Part shown: in pieces, positions 23,490-34,957 of the stretch | Position numbering within the stretch: position 1 is the stretch's first letter | How the letters are laid out: the number at the start of each line of letters is the position of its first letter | Position numbers and translations under genes: made by a program | Notes under the pieces: model-generated | What the model was told of the DNA's origin: nothing | Databases searched by the model: none | The model's input: only the letters and a program-made list of their open reading frames with translations | DNA from: Panorpa germanica | Taxonomy: Eukaryota; Arthropoda; Insecta; Mecoptera; Panorpidae | Assembly (NCBI GenBank): GCA_963678705.1 | Contig: OY783214.1 | Location: 1,178,001-1,242,000, forward strand | Length of the DNA: 64,000 nt | Direction of reading: 5' to 3'

Positions 23490-24596
23490 TCAGGGTGGCC
23501 ACAAACCTGGAAAACCTTGAAATCCGGGAATTATCAGAAAATTTAATGCAACTGGAAAATATCTTGGAAATGTCAGTAATTTTCAAAAGGTATCAAGGAA
23601 TTTGATTGCAGCAACTCTTAAATTTATAGCATATTAGAGTTGACTTTAAATTCAAATTTCACGACAACCAGAACTCAGATATATAATAAATACATAGTAA
23701 AATTTCATAACAGTGGTGTATCCATAAAAATTAAAGTAAAAGTTTGCTTTCATGTTAAAGTATGCAAGTGCAAAACTGTATTGTGACACACACACATGTA
23801 AAGAACCTAGGTCTCTGAGCACTAGCTGCTTAAACAAATCGCTATATACGACCTAAATCGCCGTCGCTAAAATACGGTTGTAGTGTAACTTTTTATTGCT
23901 TGCAGACATGCAGACGCATTACGTGTGACCACGTCGAATTTTAAGAGTGCAAGTATTTTTTAAATGTCATTAAATCCAGTTTATTGTCAAACAGTAATGT
24001 TTTTTTAATTCCTTAATAGAAAAACTTTACTGGTAAATGTTTAGCTGAATTATCAGGGATATTTGAAATTATTTTTTGTGGTCGCTCTCTTTTTATACAG
24101 AAATATATAAAAAATTTTAACGTATTAGCTCTTTTGCGGCATTACCCCCAAAAATTAGTGCTGCTACTAAATTTAAATTTTTATTTTCCATTATTGCCAA
24201 ATATGCCCAATGTGTCTAGCTGTATTCTATGTTAGTTCTATTTTACCATTGCCGCTAGAAATTTACGCCGCTACTAAACTTAAATTTCAGATTTTTAATT
24301 ATTGGCAAATATGCACAGTTTTCTAGTGCATGAGTTATAACATATAAACAAAAAAATTTTATTGGAATGTTCCAAAATAACTTTTTCTAAGAAATTCAGG
24401 GAAAATTTCAAGAACGTAGAAAGATTTAGAAATTCGTCCTCTCTAGAACATATTTAAATAGAATAAAAAATTGTAGGTGCCATTTAAAAGATATTACGAT
24501 ATACGAAATTTTGATACACCATAAATATTTATTGTTCACTATAAACACGGGTTCTTATGTAGAACATATTGACAGTTATGAACAATATAATAGGTA
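23490..24596 (+). repeat. Repeat R, copy 1 (diverged)
   Basis: From about 24120 the sequence shows the modules seen again at 29230-31950: 'gctcttttgcggcattaccc', 'ttacgccgctactaaactta', 'attattggcaaatatgcaca', then 'aatttcaagaacgtagaaag', 'aaattcgtcc', 'gtaggtgccatttaaaagat' and the terminal 'gaacaatataataggta'. Modules recur within the copy (24123 and 24240). The part left of 24100 is only loosely similar. No coding capacity. Confidence 0.55.
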
Positions 24597-24636
24597 CTAG
24601 CGCTTCGCCCCGTCGCAAAGCGACGTGTATTTAATA
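24597..24636 (-). mobile_element. Helitron 3'-end fragment, minus strand
   Basis: On the minus strand the sequence CGCTTTGCGACGGGGCGAAG then CGCTAG ends at 24597 and is followed by T. The self-complementary CGCTT...AAGCG and the CTAG end fit a Helitron 3' terminus. Its 5' part is not next to it: a plus-strand Helitron begins at 24637. Confidence 0.45.
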
Positions 24637-25987
24637 TCTATTTATATAAAACAAAGACGGGTTTGTTCCAACACTTATAACTCGAGATCTGCTGAACCAA
24701 AATTCATGGTTATTGATTCGTTGGATTTGTCTTCGCCCCGAATAGCATAATACATCTTAAAAACAATGAAAATATATAAAACAAAGACGGGTTTTGTAAA
24801 ACACTTACAATAGCATAATACATCTTAAAAACAATGAAAATTCGAAATTTAAAAAACTCGACAATGAAAACTCGATACTTAATCATTTCAATAAATGCTG
24901 ATTTGTTTATTTCATGTAAAACATTTGTTGTCATGACAACATGTTGTAACAACTATTCATGTGTGCGTTCAGAAATTTATTTTTTGTAAAATGTCTCGAA
25001 AGTTCAGGTACTGTTATATTTGTTTGTTTTAGACATTAATTTGTGTAAATTATTTATTAATTATTTAATTTTTAATTTCAGAAAATAATACCTAAGATTT
25101 ATTGTACAGGTTAACAAAAGTGTAAATGTCTTTTTATAGGTTATCTATAACTATATTTTTTCTTGATAAGCTATTCATATGTAGTGCTTATATACTCTTT
25201 GAGCTATTGTCTATGTCTCGAAATTGGTTTTTTGTGGTTTTATGCGAGTGCACATTCAGTATTAATATTAATAACAATGCCGCGTCCTAGAAGATCTAAT
25301 CTTTTCCAGCGGAGCCGTAATGCAATTAGGCAACGGAATATCGCGAGTCAATTATCTGATGAAGAACGAGAAATTGCACGAGAAGAGCACCGCGTTAGTA
25401 TGGAGCAAAGAAGGGCCTTAATTCGTGCTTCTCAAACACAAGAGCAAAGAGAGGTAGCCCGTGAAACGGCTAGGTTAGAAACGAGAAATCGTCGAGCTTA
25501 TCGTACAGATGAACAGAGGAATAATCTTCGAAGTGCAAGAAGAAATGGTTCAAGTATTGATTTAAATCGAGCAGCGTTTCTATATGATTGCACCATCGAC
25601 TACAGCTTGCATCGTTTAGTTTGCATTGGTCCAATGGACGTTGTTTGCCAGCATTGTGGAGCATTGAGGTTTGCTGGTGAAACGCCTGGTTTGTGCTGCC
25701 TTAGTGGTAAAGTGAAATTGCCATCATTGGTCCCGCCACCAGAGCCATTGTGCTCCGTGCTTAATGGCGAAACACTAGAATCACGACATTTTCTAGCGAA
25801 CACTCACAAATACAATGTCTGTTTTCAAATGACTTCATTTGGGGCGGAAACTATCGAAGAACACAGATATAATCCGACATTAAAGGTAATTTACGTTAAA
25901 AACTATATTTTCTATGATTGTAAAAAAAATCTGGAATGTAGTTTGTTAGATTTCTGTATTTGTCTCTGAAATAAAAATGGCATGTTA
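24637..25987 (+). mobile_element. Helitron, truncated copy A (5' end and N-terminal coding part)
   Basis: Starts TCTATTTATATAAAACAAAG after an A, followed by a GACGGGTTTGTT motif shared with the next copy. The ~130-base 5' segment is partly repeated near 24770. It holds the N-terminal coding part (25277-25969) and then runs into the 5' end of copy B without a 3' hairpin or CTAG of its own. This is a head-to-tail pair in which the first copy lacks its 3' end. Confidence 0.65.
25277..25969 (+). CDS. Helitron Rep/helicase protein, N-terminal fragment
   Basis: The frame opens with a basic N-terminus (MPRPRRSNLFQRSRNAIRQR) and an Arg/Glu-rich coiled-coil-like region. A zinc-binding block follows (CQHCGALRFAGETPGLCC) and then KVKLPSLVPPPEPLCSVLNG. 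In full Helitron proteins this block precedes the HUH Rep nuclease and the Pif1-type helicase, which make the rolling-circle transposase. Here the frame leaves the family sequence soon after MTSFGAE and ends, so the Rep catalytic residues and helicase are absent. I chose the ATG at 25277 because the same start is kept in copy B at 26829. The upstream in-frame extension to 25163 is hydrophobic and probably not translated. Confidence 0.75.
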   Translation: MPRPRRSNLFQRSRNAIRQRNIASQLSDEEREIAREEHRVSMEQRRALIRASQTQEQREVARETARLETRNRRAYRTDEQRNNLRSARRNGSSIDLNRAAFLYDCTIDYSLHRLVCIGPMDVVCQHCGALRFAGETPGLCCLSGKVKLPSLVPPPEPLCSVLNGETLESRHFLANTHKYNVCFQMTSFGAETIEEHRYNPTLKVIYVKNYIFYDCKKNLECSLLDFCICL

Positions 25988-27880
25988 TCTTAATATATAA
26001 AAGAAAGACGGGTTTGTTACAACACTTATATCTCGAGATCTGCTGAACCAATATTCATGGTTATTGATTCGTTGGATTTGTCTCCGCCCCGATTAGCATA
26101 ATACATCTTAAAAACAATGAAAATATATAAATCTTATTATATAAAAGAAAGACGGGTTTGTTACAACACTTATAACTCGAGATTTGCTGAACCAATATTC
26201 ATGGTTATTGATTCGTTGGATTTGTCTCCGCCCCGAATAGCATAATACATCTTAAAAACAATGAAAATATATAAAACAAAGACGGGTTTGTTACAACACT
26301 TATAACTCGAGATCTGCTAAACCAATATTCATGGTTATTGATTCATTGGATTTGTCTCCTCCCCGAATAGCATAATACATCTTAAAAACAATGAAAACTC
26401 GATATGTGTAATGAATACTTAATCATTTCAATAAATGCTGATTTCATGTCAAACATTTGTTGTCCAATCCTGTCAAATACTGTAACAACTATTCATGTGT
26501 GCCTTCAGAAATTTATTTTTTGTAAAATGTCTCGAAAGTTCAGGTACTGTTATATTTGTTTGTTTTAGACATTAATTGTTTTAGACATTAATTTGTGTAA
26601 ATTATTTATTAATTATTTAATTTTTAATTTCAGTAAATAATACCTAAGATTTATTGTACAGGTTAACAAAAATGTAAATGTCTTTTTATAGGTTATCTAT
26701 AACCATAATTTTTCTTGATAAGCTATTCATATGTAGTGGTTATATACTCTTTGAGCTATTGTCTATGTCTCGAAAGTGGTTTTTTGTGGTTTTATGCGAG
26801 TGCACATTCAGTATTAATAATAATAACAATGCCGCGTCCTAGAAGATCAAATCTTTCCCAGCGGAGCCGTAATGCAATTAGGCAACGGAATATCGCGAGT
26901 CAATTATCTGATGAAGAACGAGAAATTGCACGAGAAGAGCGCCGCGTTAGTATGGAGCAAAGAATCGCCTTAATTCGTGCTTCTCAAACACAAGAGCAAA
27001 GAGAGGTAGCCCGTGAAACGGCTAGGTTAGAAACGAGAAATCGTCGAGCTTATCGTACAGATGAACAGAGGAATAATCTTCGAAGTGCAAGAAGAAATGG
27101 TTCAAGTATTGATTTAAATCGAGCAGCGTTTCTATATGATTGCACCATCGACTACAGCATCTCCTTGGATGTGCCTGGTTTACCACCGCACAATTTAAAA
27201 CTTAAGGTTGGCTCGGTAGTCATCATGCTAAAAAAATTTAAACCAACCAAAACTGTGCAATGGAACGCGTTTGGTGATAAAAAAAACTGATGAGCAATGT
27301 GATTCACGCGTCGATACTTAAAGGAAAATTTAAAGATGAGGAAGTTCTTATTCCAAGGATTCCGATGATTCCAACGGATATGCCATTTGAGTTTAAACGA
27401 ATTCAATTCCCGATTCGTCTTGCCTTCGCCATGACGATCAACAAATCAATCTAGAAAATGCATGTTTTTCTCATGGTCAATTGTACGTGGCATGCTCACG
27501 TGTCGGCAAACCATCCGCTTTATTTGTTCTTGCGCCTGACCAAAAAACAAAGAATGTCGATTACCACAAGGTGCTTGAATGAAAATCCCAATAATGAATT
27601 AATCCGAGTGTATTCCAATCTGCACAACATAGTTTTCAATCATTTTTTTCTGACATGAGTTTGAATTACTTAATTATTATTATTTTTTTAATTTTTATTC
27701 TCATTCTGTATGTTTTCATCATTATTCATCATAATAAAATACTTTTATGTTTCTATCTATATTAATAAATATTATTTTGTATCATTGTATTACGTTCATC
27801 AAAGCCTAAATTAGTTCAGCTAAAAGGTAACACGACATTCATTGACTGTTAAGCGGTACGAAGTTCGCCGGGTCAGCTAG
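25988..27880 (+). mobile_element. Helitron, internally deleted copy B with reiterated 5' ends
   Basis: The 5' segment occurs three times in tandem. Copies begin TCTTAATATATAAAAGAAAG at 25988 and TCTTATTATATAAAAGAAAG at 26132, and a third starts near 26264 without TC. Each runs through ctcgagatctgctgaaccaa to aaaacaatgaaaatatataa. The 3' end GTTCGCCGGGTCAGCTAG lies at 27880 and is followed by T. The interior keeps the N-terminal coding part and the last part of the helicase, joined by a deletion. Confidence 0.75.
26829..27640 (+). CDS. Helitron protein, N-terminus joined to helicase end (broken)
   Basis: The first ~110 codons match copy A almost base for base, up to ...FLYDCTIDYS. The frame then passes directly into the helicase end (LDVPGLPPHNLKLKVGSVVI), so the zinc block, Rep domain and most of the helicase are deleted. 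This frame stops at 27288-27290. Pif1-type sequence continues in other frames: VLIPRIPMIPTDMPFEFK then FPIRLAFAMTINKS, followed by a stop where KSQGQSL would be expected, then FSHGQLYVA-like sequence in a shifted frame. It cannot make a working transposase. Confidence 0.7.
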
Positions 27881-27884
27881 TTTG

Positions 27885-29220
27885 TGAATAAATAAAAGTT
27901 ATTTAATAAATAGAAAATAATCCTGAAATATTGTTTATTTTTCGCCTTTCGGCTTTACAATTTACATTCTTAATACATTTCATATACTTCAACTTACAAT
28001 TAAATTTACATTATTCTCCACCAACTTATTTATTCTTCTGTTTTTCCTTTCCTTCTTACTATTTCCGCCATCCACCTCTTTCCTTCACTGCCTCCCTTTA
28101 ATAGCTGGCCAATATTCCTTTCGCTAGCTACTTTTTCCTTACACTCAAACTTAAGTTTCACTCCAGTGTTTCGTCCTCCGCTCCGCACACTCTACACTTT
28201 CATTCCTCACTCTTTTCCCAGTATCTGTTTCCTTTTTCCTCATTTCCCAATCTAAACCTTGCTATTCTTCTTATGTGTTTTATGTATTTTTCTATAAGGT
28301 AATGAGGCACAGTATTTTCTTATAACCTTTTATATCTTTTATTGTAGTTACTTTTTTCTATTTTTCCCATTCTCTCCTGCTGTTGTATCTCCTTATCCCT
28401 TCTCCTTAGCTCCTCTTCCACCTCCTTCTCTTCTCCTCTCTGCCTCCTCGATCGCCATTCCATTCCTTTCAAAGTACTATTTTCTCTTTTTTGTACCTCC
28501 TCCTTTCCCCATTCTTTATGCTATCCTCTCTTATTTTCTTTAAAATTTTGCTTTCCGCTCTGTGGAATTTCTCCTCGTATTTTACTGCTCTTTCCCCTGT
28601 TTTAATTCGTATCTTATCCCTTTTTAGCTCCTCCATAGCCATGTATCCTGGCGAGCACCTGTCCAGCCATAGTAACCATTTAATATATCTCACCTGTATT
28701 CTTGCCAACTTTTCTTGCTCCTTCCACCCCCAAACCTCTGCTCCATACAACATCATACTGGCTATCAGTCTATCAGTCCCCCCCAAATACCTTTTCCCTT
28801 AGTCCCATACCCGTCGCATTGCTAGCTCCGCCTTCTTTGCTACCTCCCTTATCTGAGCCTCTTCTCCATTGTTATTTTTAAAAGTGTAGCCCAGATATTT
28901 GAATTCTTCTACTTCCTCAATGTCCTCTGTCTTGTATGTCTAACTTTTTATGTCTTATTTTTCCACCCCCTTTTTTAAATACCATAATTTTTGTCTTTTC
29001 CACATTTAACTCTAGTCCTTTCCTGTCTATATATCTCCCTAGCCGGTGAGCCATCTCCTGCAGCTCTCCTTCCCTTTTTGCCAACAGGACTATATCGTCA
29101 GCGTATGCTAAAGTCCATATCTTGTAGTGTCTTCTTATTAGCACCCCCCCCATCTTGTCCTCTTTCCATTACCCCCTCCAAGTCTGCTGTATATATCGCA
29201 AATAAAATGCAAAATATTAT
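27885..29220 (-). mobile_element. LINE, 5'-truncated, clade uncertain (YADD present)
   Basis: Minus strand. At 28917-29153 lies the reverse transcriptase core, with LAYADDIVLLAKREGELQEM, then KGLELNVEKTKIMVFKKGGG. At 28469-28786 comes the thumb region (MMLYGAEVWGWKEQEKLARI, VRYIKWLLWLDRCSPGY). An A/G-rich C-terminal region follows to about 28020, then a 3' untranslated part whose end abuts the Helitron 3' end near 27885. The GAEVWGWKE block is typical of a LINE group abundant in some insects; I do not assign the clade. The core frame and thumb frame are separate, so the copy is disabled. Confidence 0.75.
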
Positions 29221-29229
29221 TTTGTTATA

Positions 29230-31950
29230 ATTCCTTTATTCACAGTAATAAAGCACTGTATTGTCCAGTCTCCAGTGCCCCTGCCCATAAGCCCCAATCG
29301 TCACCTCTTGGCTCCATGCTCTCTTACGTTTCCGAACTTTTAATTTGAATTCTCTAAACTTCTGCCATAAAGCGCCTCCTACTTTTAGCACTCTGCATCG
29401 CTTCTTCCCTGAGTACGTCGGTCCTTAGAGTACTTTCACAGCGCCCCCGCTGCGTAAAATTATCATTTACCATAATGAAGCACAGTATTGAACAATGTCC
29501 ACTGCTCCGCCCCTAAACATCAATCACATCTTGGCTTTATGCTCTGCATCGTTCTCGCACTTTTAAATGTAATCATCTGCACCTTTGCCATAATGCGCCC
29601 ACTTGCAACACTACAGCTTAACTGAACATCATCGCTTATTAGGGCACTTTCCTATACCCCCCGTTTAGCGCAATCATTAAATAATCCTGCGCTTCCACCC
29701 CCTGCGTACTAATCTCTTAACAATTAGTTTTCCAAATTAATACTTTACTGGCAACCTGCATACTAAATTTCATCCTTAGAAGTACATTATTTTTTAATAA
29801 TTATTCGATAAGATAAATCTTTGATAAAATTTTCACTAATTTCAATGTAAACCTACTAATTACATCAATTCATTTATGTTTTTAAGAAAGCCTAGCAGTT
29901 CGCTCCTAATAATCTCATCTTTAGGCCTTTTCCTTACCGTTATTGCACTTTCGATTCAATCCCCATACCCCGCCACCCACACTTTCAGCACCAAAGCAAA
30001 TATTCTGCAATACAGTTACCTTTCAGAGCCATTATAATCTATCGCCACTACTTCTAACACCACCGTTACTTAGAACTGAACCCCAGCGCCACACTCTTCT
30101 CCAATCAGACACTACCAATTCGCTATTACAGCAATTCATTTACATGATTAAAACTGTACTGTAATCTTACACTCTATATTTCGTATTTATATATACGTTA
30201 TAATATTAGTCTCCCCATTAATCCCCGCTCCTGAAATAAAATTGTCAAATTTTAGGCGTAGCAATCTATTTTGCTCGTAACAACTCTCACTACCTTTATC
30301 TATCCCTACTTTTATAAATGATCGAAATTTCAAAATTGAGTTCTTTGGCAAAGCGTTTTCATGCCCCCACTTCCCCAATTTCACGCCGCTACTAAGGTTA
30401 AATTTATTTTCGCAAATATGCACGTGCATAGTTTCTATTTTTTCACTTTTTCTATTTTTTGATATTTGGGGCTGTTAACTATTTCCCCCCTATACCTCTC
30501 ACTCCTGTTCGATTTCACAGCACAACAAACGCACCAAAAATCAATCCAATTCTACTACTGAATGTAATTTGAATATCTGACTTATAGAGAACTATTTAGC
30601 TTCTATTTAATATTCTACATGCAAAATATCATCGTTGTACCTCTATATTGTTCTTATATTCGGTTTATCACCCGCCACTCTAATGTTGCACTTAAGAAAA
30701 TGTAGTTTTTTTTATATTTTCGTAATAATAATGTCAATCTATATCTGCATACTAAATTTCAGTTTTGTATATATATTTTAGCATTAGTACCCCCCACAAA
30801 CCTCCGCTACTGAACAAGTTTGTTAAATTTTACAACGAGGATCTTTTTTATTTGTATCTAAGAATATATATTCTAAACTATAGCCTTTCATCTCCATATA
30901 TTTCAAATATCTGGTTTTTGGCCCCCAGCGCCCGCCGCCTCTGGAAAGTTGCAAATTTCTATAGTGTGTCTTTAATGACACTCTATATATGGCCCCCGTT
31001 CCAAATTTTAACGTTCTAGCTCTGTTGCGACATTGCCCCCAAAAAATCACGCCGTTACTGAATTAATAATTTGGTAATCTAATTATTGGCAAACATGCGC
31101 AATTAGTGTCTCCATACATACCCTAAGTTATAATACTACATTTTCAATATTTCTGGCTTTTACTGTCTCAACTCCCGCCGCCACTGGAAATTTGGGGCTG
31201 TTTTTTTTTTTCATTAATAACTGTCTACTGCGAGCCTACATATTAAATTTGAACGTCCTAACTCTATTCTAACATTGCCCCCAGAAATTCGCGCCGCTAC
31301 TATACTCAAATTTCAAATTTCCAACTATCGGAAAATGTGCACAATTATGATCTCAATACACATACCAAATTTCAGTTTTCTATCTTTTCTAGTTCGTCAG
31401 ATATTAGCAAAATTATTTTTTCGAATTTTTCAGTTTTTCCAGTATAAGTTTTTCCACGGAAATTCAGGGGAAAATTCAGGGACGTATAAAGTCTTAGAAA
31501 TTCGTCCTTTACATCATACCAAAATTTGAAGGACTTTGTAGGCGCCGTTTAGAAGATACCATATACTATTTTGTTACCGGATATATATATAAATAAATAT
31601 ATAACGCTCTATATAAATATCTATGAGTTCTTATGAGTTTTCCATGTTAAATTGGAACATTACGAACATTATAATAGGTAGATATTTTTTCGAATTTTTC
31701 AGTTTTTCCAGTATAAGTTTTTCCACGGAAATTCAGGGGAAAATTCAGGGACGTATAAAGTCTTAGAAATTCGTCCTTTACATCATACCAAAATTTGAAG
31801 GACTTTGTAGGCGCCGTTTAGAAGATACCATATACTATTTTGTTACCGGATATATATATAAATAAATATATAACGCTCTATATAAATATCTATGAGTTCT
31901 TATGAGTTTTCCATGTTAAATTGGAACATTACGAACATTATAATAGGTAG
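29230..31950 (+). repeat. Repeat R, copy 2, with internal modules and a 269-bp tandem duplication
   Basis: A C-rich non-coding element whose reverse complement recurs at 49500-51400. Internal modules recur: 'ctctgttgcgacattgcccc', 'cgccgctactaa', 'attattggcaaacatgcgca', 'tctccatacatacc' near 30340, 31000 and 31255. The 3' section ends in 'gaaattcgtcctttacatca', 'gtaggcgccgtttagaagat' and 'gttaccggatatatatata'. The last unit is 'catgttaaattggaacatta' to 'ttataataggtaga'. The final ~269 bases (31413-31681) are repeated immediately (31682-31950) with no difference that I can see, so that duplication is recent. Confidence 0.65.
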
Positions 31951-32021
31951 ATATATAATAGGTAGATATAAATAGGTATACTCGTATGTGATGATACTTA
32001 CTACTTTTATAATATACTTAC

Positions 32022-32144
32022 TGATTAGGCTTATGAGAAAAGCAAAAAATGCGAAATTTCCGGTTTTGGAACAATAAAATGAAGCGAAGTATAAACCAGA
32101 CAAAATTGCAGTTCCAGAAAAGAAATATGAAGAAAGGAAGTATC
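32022..32144 (-). CDS. ABCA transporter, exon 3 of the set (transmembrane)
   Basis: Acceptor tatttttcAG precedes 32144 and donor A|GTAAGTAT follows 32022. The exon is 123 bp: two completing bases, 40 codons, one base left over, matching its neighbours on both sides. It encodes two hydrophobic stretches (YFLSSYFFSGTAILSGLYF and FAFFAFLISLI), which supply the middle membrane helices missing between the 46572 and 21672 exons. This exon sits alone between repeat R and a LINE remnant; without splice-phase logic it would be missed. Confidence 0.7.
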
Positions 32145-32339
32145 CTGAAAAATACAACAAAGTTACAGATTATTTAACACAAGAATGTAATATCACATAT
32201 ATGTTATTTCGCATAAAGTTTTAATAGGACTTCTACAAAGGCATATCTTAATTGTCAGGCCGAAGTACTGTACTTTATGATGAAATTCTATAATTCACAA
32301 TACACTCTAAAGAGTTAAAAGTGAGTAGATAATTTAACG

Positions 32340-33240
32340 ATTGTACATTTATTTTTTAATAAATAGCCGCTATGCTTTACATTCAATCTCATAATTTCTA
32401 ATTGAATTTCATAAATTCTAATTAAACTTTAAACTAATAATATCTCTTCCTTTTTCTTCTCTTGACACATTCTCTGTCCTCTGCTTCTCTACTTCTCTAT
32501 TCTAAACTTCATGTTTTTTCCTTTCTCTTCTTCCTTTCTCTCTGTACCTTCTTTCTTCTCTTGGTCCTCTCATCTGCTCTTCTATCCCTTTTCTTTAAAA
32601 AACTAAACATTCTCCATATCTGCTGTGCCATACATCTCCTACCTTGCTTGTCCCATATCAGCAGTTATACTCGTTACGTAATTATTTTCTTTTCTGCTCC
32701 ACCCCACTGTCTCTCTTTTCCTCTACATCCTTCCTTTTTCTTACTGCTTCTGCCATCCACCCCTTCCCTTTGATGCATCCTCTCATTACCTTCTCTACAT
32801 TCTATTTACTCTATATTTTACACTCGCATGTATCTTGCACATTCTGCACTTCTTGTTTACTTTTGATTTTCTCAATATTTGCTGCCTTTCTCTTCATTTT
32901 CCACTCTAAATCTTGCAGTTCTCCTTACATATCTTTTCTCTTTTCAACCTATATATTCTGGTACCACCCTCTGCCATACCCTCTTACTGATATCTCTTAG
33001 TATATTTGCTTTTATCAATTTCACTCATACTTTCTTGTTGTTGAATCTCTCTGTCTCTGCTTCTAAAGTCCTCCTTCAAACTTCCCTGCTTCTTATTTTG
33101 TCTCTTTTCAATTTTTTAATCATTATATACCCCATAGTGCATTTGCTAAGCTCTTCTTTCTATCAGCCCAAAACAACTTTTTTTTTTTTTAATCAGGCTT
33201 TGGCTTATTTAACCTTCTTGCCAATCATATTTTTAATTTG
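32340..33240 (-). mobile_element. Decayed LINE fragment, same group as 27885-29220
   Basis: The plus strand is C/T-rich. Phrases such as 'cattttccactctaaatctt', followed by gcagttctccttacata, parallel 'catttcccaatctaaacctt', followed by gctattcttcttatgtg, in the 27885-29220 element. It therefore looks like a second, older copy of the 3' half on the minus strand. The long plus-strand open frames (for example 32462-33265) are antisense artefacts of this composition. Confidence 0.5.
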
Positions 33241-33294
33241 TCTTTCTAATTTGTTTCACATGTAACGTGTATTTTTAACATCATATCTACAGAG

Positions 33295-33490
33295 TGTTTA
33301 TACGGTTCAAATTCTTATCTTATTTGTTTTAATACTATCAGTCTCAGTTCATTTGTTTTAATACTATCAAATGAAGTTCATAATAACCAAACCCAGAAAA
33401 TATCTATCTGGTCCGGGGATCGAACCCGAAGACACAGCGGTCGGCGTCAAGCATCAATGCTCTCGCTCACTGTGTCGTCACTTTTTATCT
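33295..33490 (-). mobile_element. tRNA-derived SINE
   Basis: On the minus strand a perfect B box, GGTTCGATCC, lies at 33426-33417. It is preceded by an A-box-like GACACAGTGAGCGAGAGC near 33476-33459. The body continues CCCGGACCAGATAGATATTT and ends in a tandem 'ctgatagtattaaaacaaat' tail (two to three units, 33300-33372). The spacing of A and B boxes suits a tRNA-derived RNA polymerase III promoter. The 5' half does not fold into a full cloverleaf, so it is a SINE, not a tRNA gene. Confidence 0.6.
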
Positions 33491-33713
33491 AGACTCCTCA
33501 CTTTTCTAATAGCTAATTTCGAAAAAATTGTTGCAGTTTTAAAACGGCTTGAATATATAATGAGTAAGTTATATGTTAGCTGTGAATATTTGTTTTGTAT
33601 GATCTGTGGTCTATTCTTGTTTAACGTTACTGTGTCGGTTATATAATTGTATGATACATTAATATGATATTGTAAGTGTTGAGCACGCTGAATGTGATCA
33701 TTCAATAATAATA

Positions 33714-34490
33714 TTACAAATACTTATCAATGCATCTAAAGGTTTTCAGTGATGTGTGAAAAATATGGCGACTGTTTTGGTTATGTTGAATTTTAGTTTC
33801 CATTTGAAGTAAGTTTTTTAGTTCGTTCATGGATTTTGGTAGTTTCCTGTTGATAGTGATGTCTAGTTTAGCTGAAAAGGAAGTGTAAGTTAGATGAGGC
33901 AAATGGGTAGTTTCTGCCTGTAGAATATCATTTATGTAATAATTTTATAGTAATAAGCTGTGTAAGGAGTCTTGGGGAACTATTGCACGTATTTCTCTTA
34001 TACAACAATTCAGCTTTAAGGTTTTTAATGGTTTTAAGTCTGTGGTGTTGTAGACATTTTGTAGTAATGCTGTGTCAAGTGTACTTGATGGTGTGATGTT
34101 TCTGTTAAGTGAGTAGAGCGTAAAATTATTGAGTTAGTTTTTTCATGAAGTCGTGTATTTAATTGTTCCGCTGGTAAGGAATATAACAGCTGTATTTGTT
34201 TTGTTTATTTTTAGATTATATCTGAAGTAATAGTCGTTCAGGTCATCTAGGGCTTCTAAATGTCTACTGTAATAGTCATGTGTCATCTGCGAAAAATGTT
34301 AAATGAATGCAGATGAATAATGACGGACTAAGAGCCTTATGGAACTTATGCTGGTATATCCAGAGATTTGACTTTTTCAAATACATGTACTTCACATGCA
34401 ACTGCTTTTTATGTAAATACCTCTTTAAAAAATAGTATTTTTTATTTTATTTAAAACTTTAACAAACCTATTTTCTGTTTGATAAATTAA
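33714..34490 (-). mobile_element. Jockey-clade LINE remnant, 3' part
   Basis: Minus strand. Near 34320-34250 there is a decayed catalytic block reading FFADDT. Before it (34490-34350) is YLHKKQLHVKYMYLKK with a GVPQGS-type loop lost. After it come NDYYFRYNLKINKTNT-like sequence and a C-terminal frame at 33714-33902 (KLPKSMNELKNLLQMETKIQ). The matching 5' portion appears to be at 44500-46060, on the far side of the fold-back element. Confidence 0.55.
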
Positions 34491-34957
34491 TGGTTATCCT
34501 AGTAGTTGATGTCGTTATATACTAAAAGAATTTTATAAGAAATGTTATTAATTTTTGGTGTTACATCATAATATTATTGTGCATATAGTGCAGCTCAGTA
34601 GTACCAAGTACTGCTGTGATACTGTGTTGTACCCAATAAATAGGGTTAGAAATGCTTTACATAACACTTCTTTTGCAGAAACGACTCATGTCTTTGAATA
34701 AAAATGAGTTTAATTTATCGAAAAGAAGTAGTTTAGTTGAAGAATACCCGTGTAATAAATAGGAGACCTGGGATCGAATTCAGCTTCTAACTGATATTGT
34801 AATACTCAAAAACTTAATGATAATGGCTCGTAATGAGAACAGGAACCTTTAAAATCATAATATTATTATTATTAAAAATTAAATAAAATTAATTAAAGAT
34901 TTGAGGTTTTGATAGGCAAACTTATCAATACATAATGAAGTTTTATATAACGATCAC
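34491..34957. other. Spacer with a possible SINE scrap
   Basis: AT-rich. On the minus strand at about 34786-34747, GAATTCGATCCCAGGTCTCC resembles a tRNA-SINE B box and its downstream part; the A box is not visible. Nothing else recognised. Confidence 0.35.

Noticed and set aside
25163-25276. Hydrophobic upstream extension of the Helitron protein (possible signal peptide)
   Set aside because: The extension is in the 5' untranslated part. The conserved protein starts at MPRPRRSN in both copies, which matches the basic start of the other Helitron family (MPRGRRAN).
32462-33265. Three overlapping plus-strand frames rich in Leu, Ser and Phe, looking like membrane proteins
   Set aside because: The plus strand is the C/T-rich antisense of a decayed minus-strand LINE; hydrophobic frames follow from that composition, and no family pattern is seen.
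33385-33490. Possible tRNA gene
   Set aside because: A and B boxes are present, but acceptor and anticodon stems do not pair and a SINE-type tail follows.
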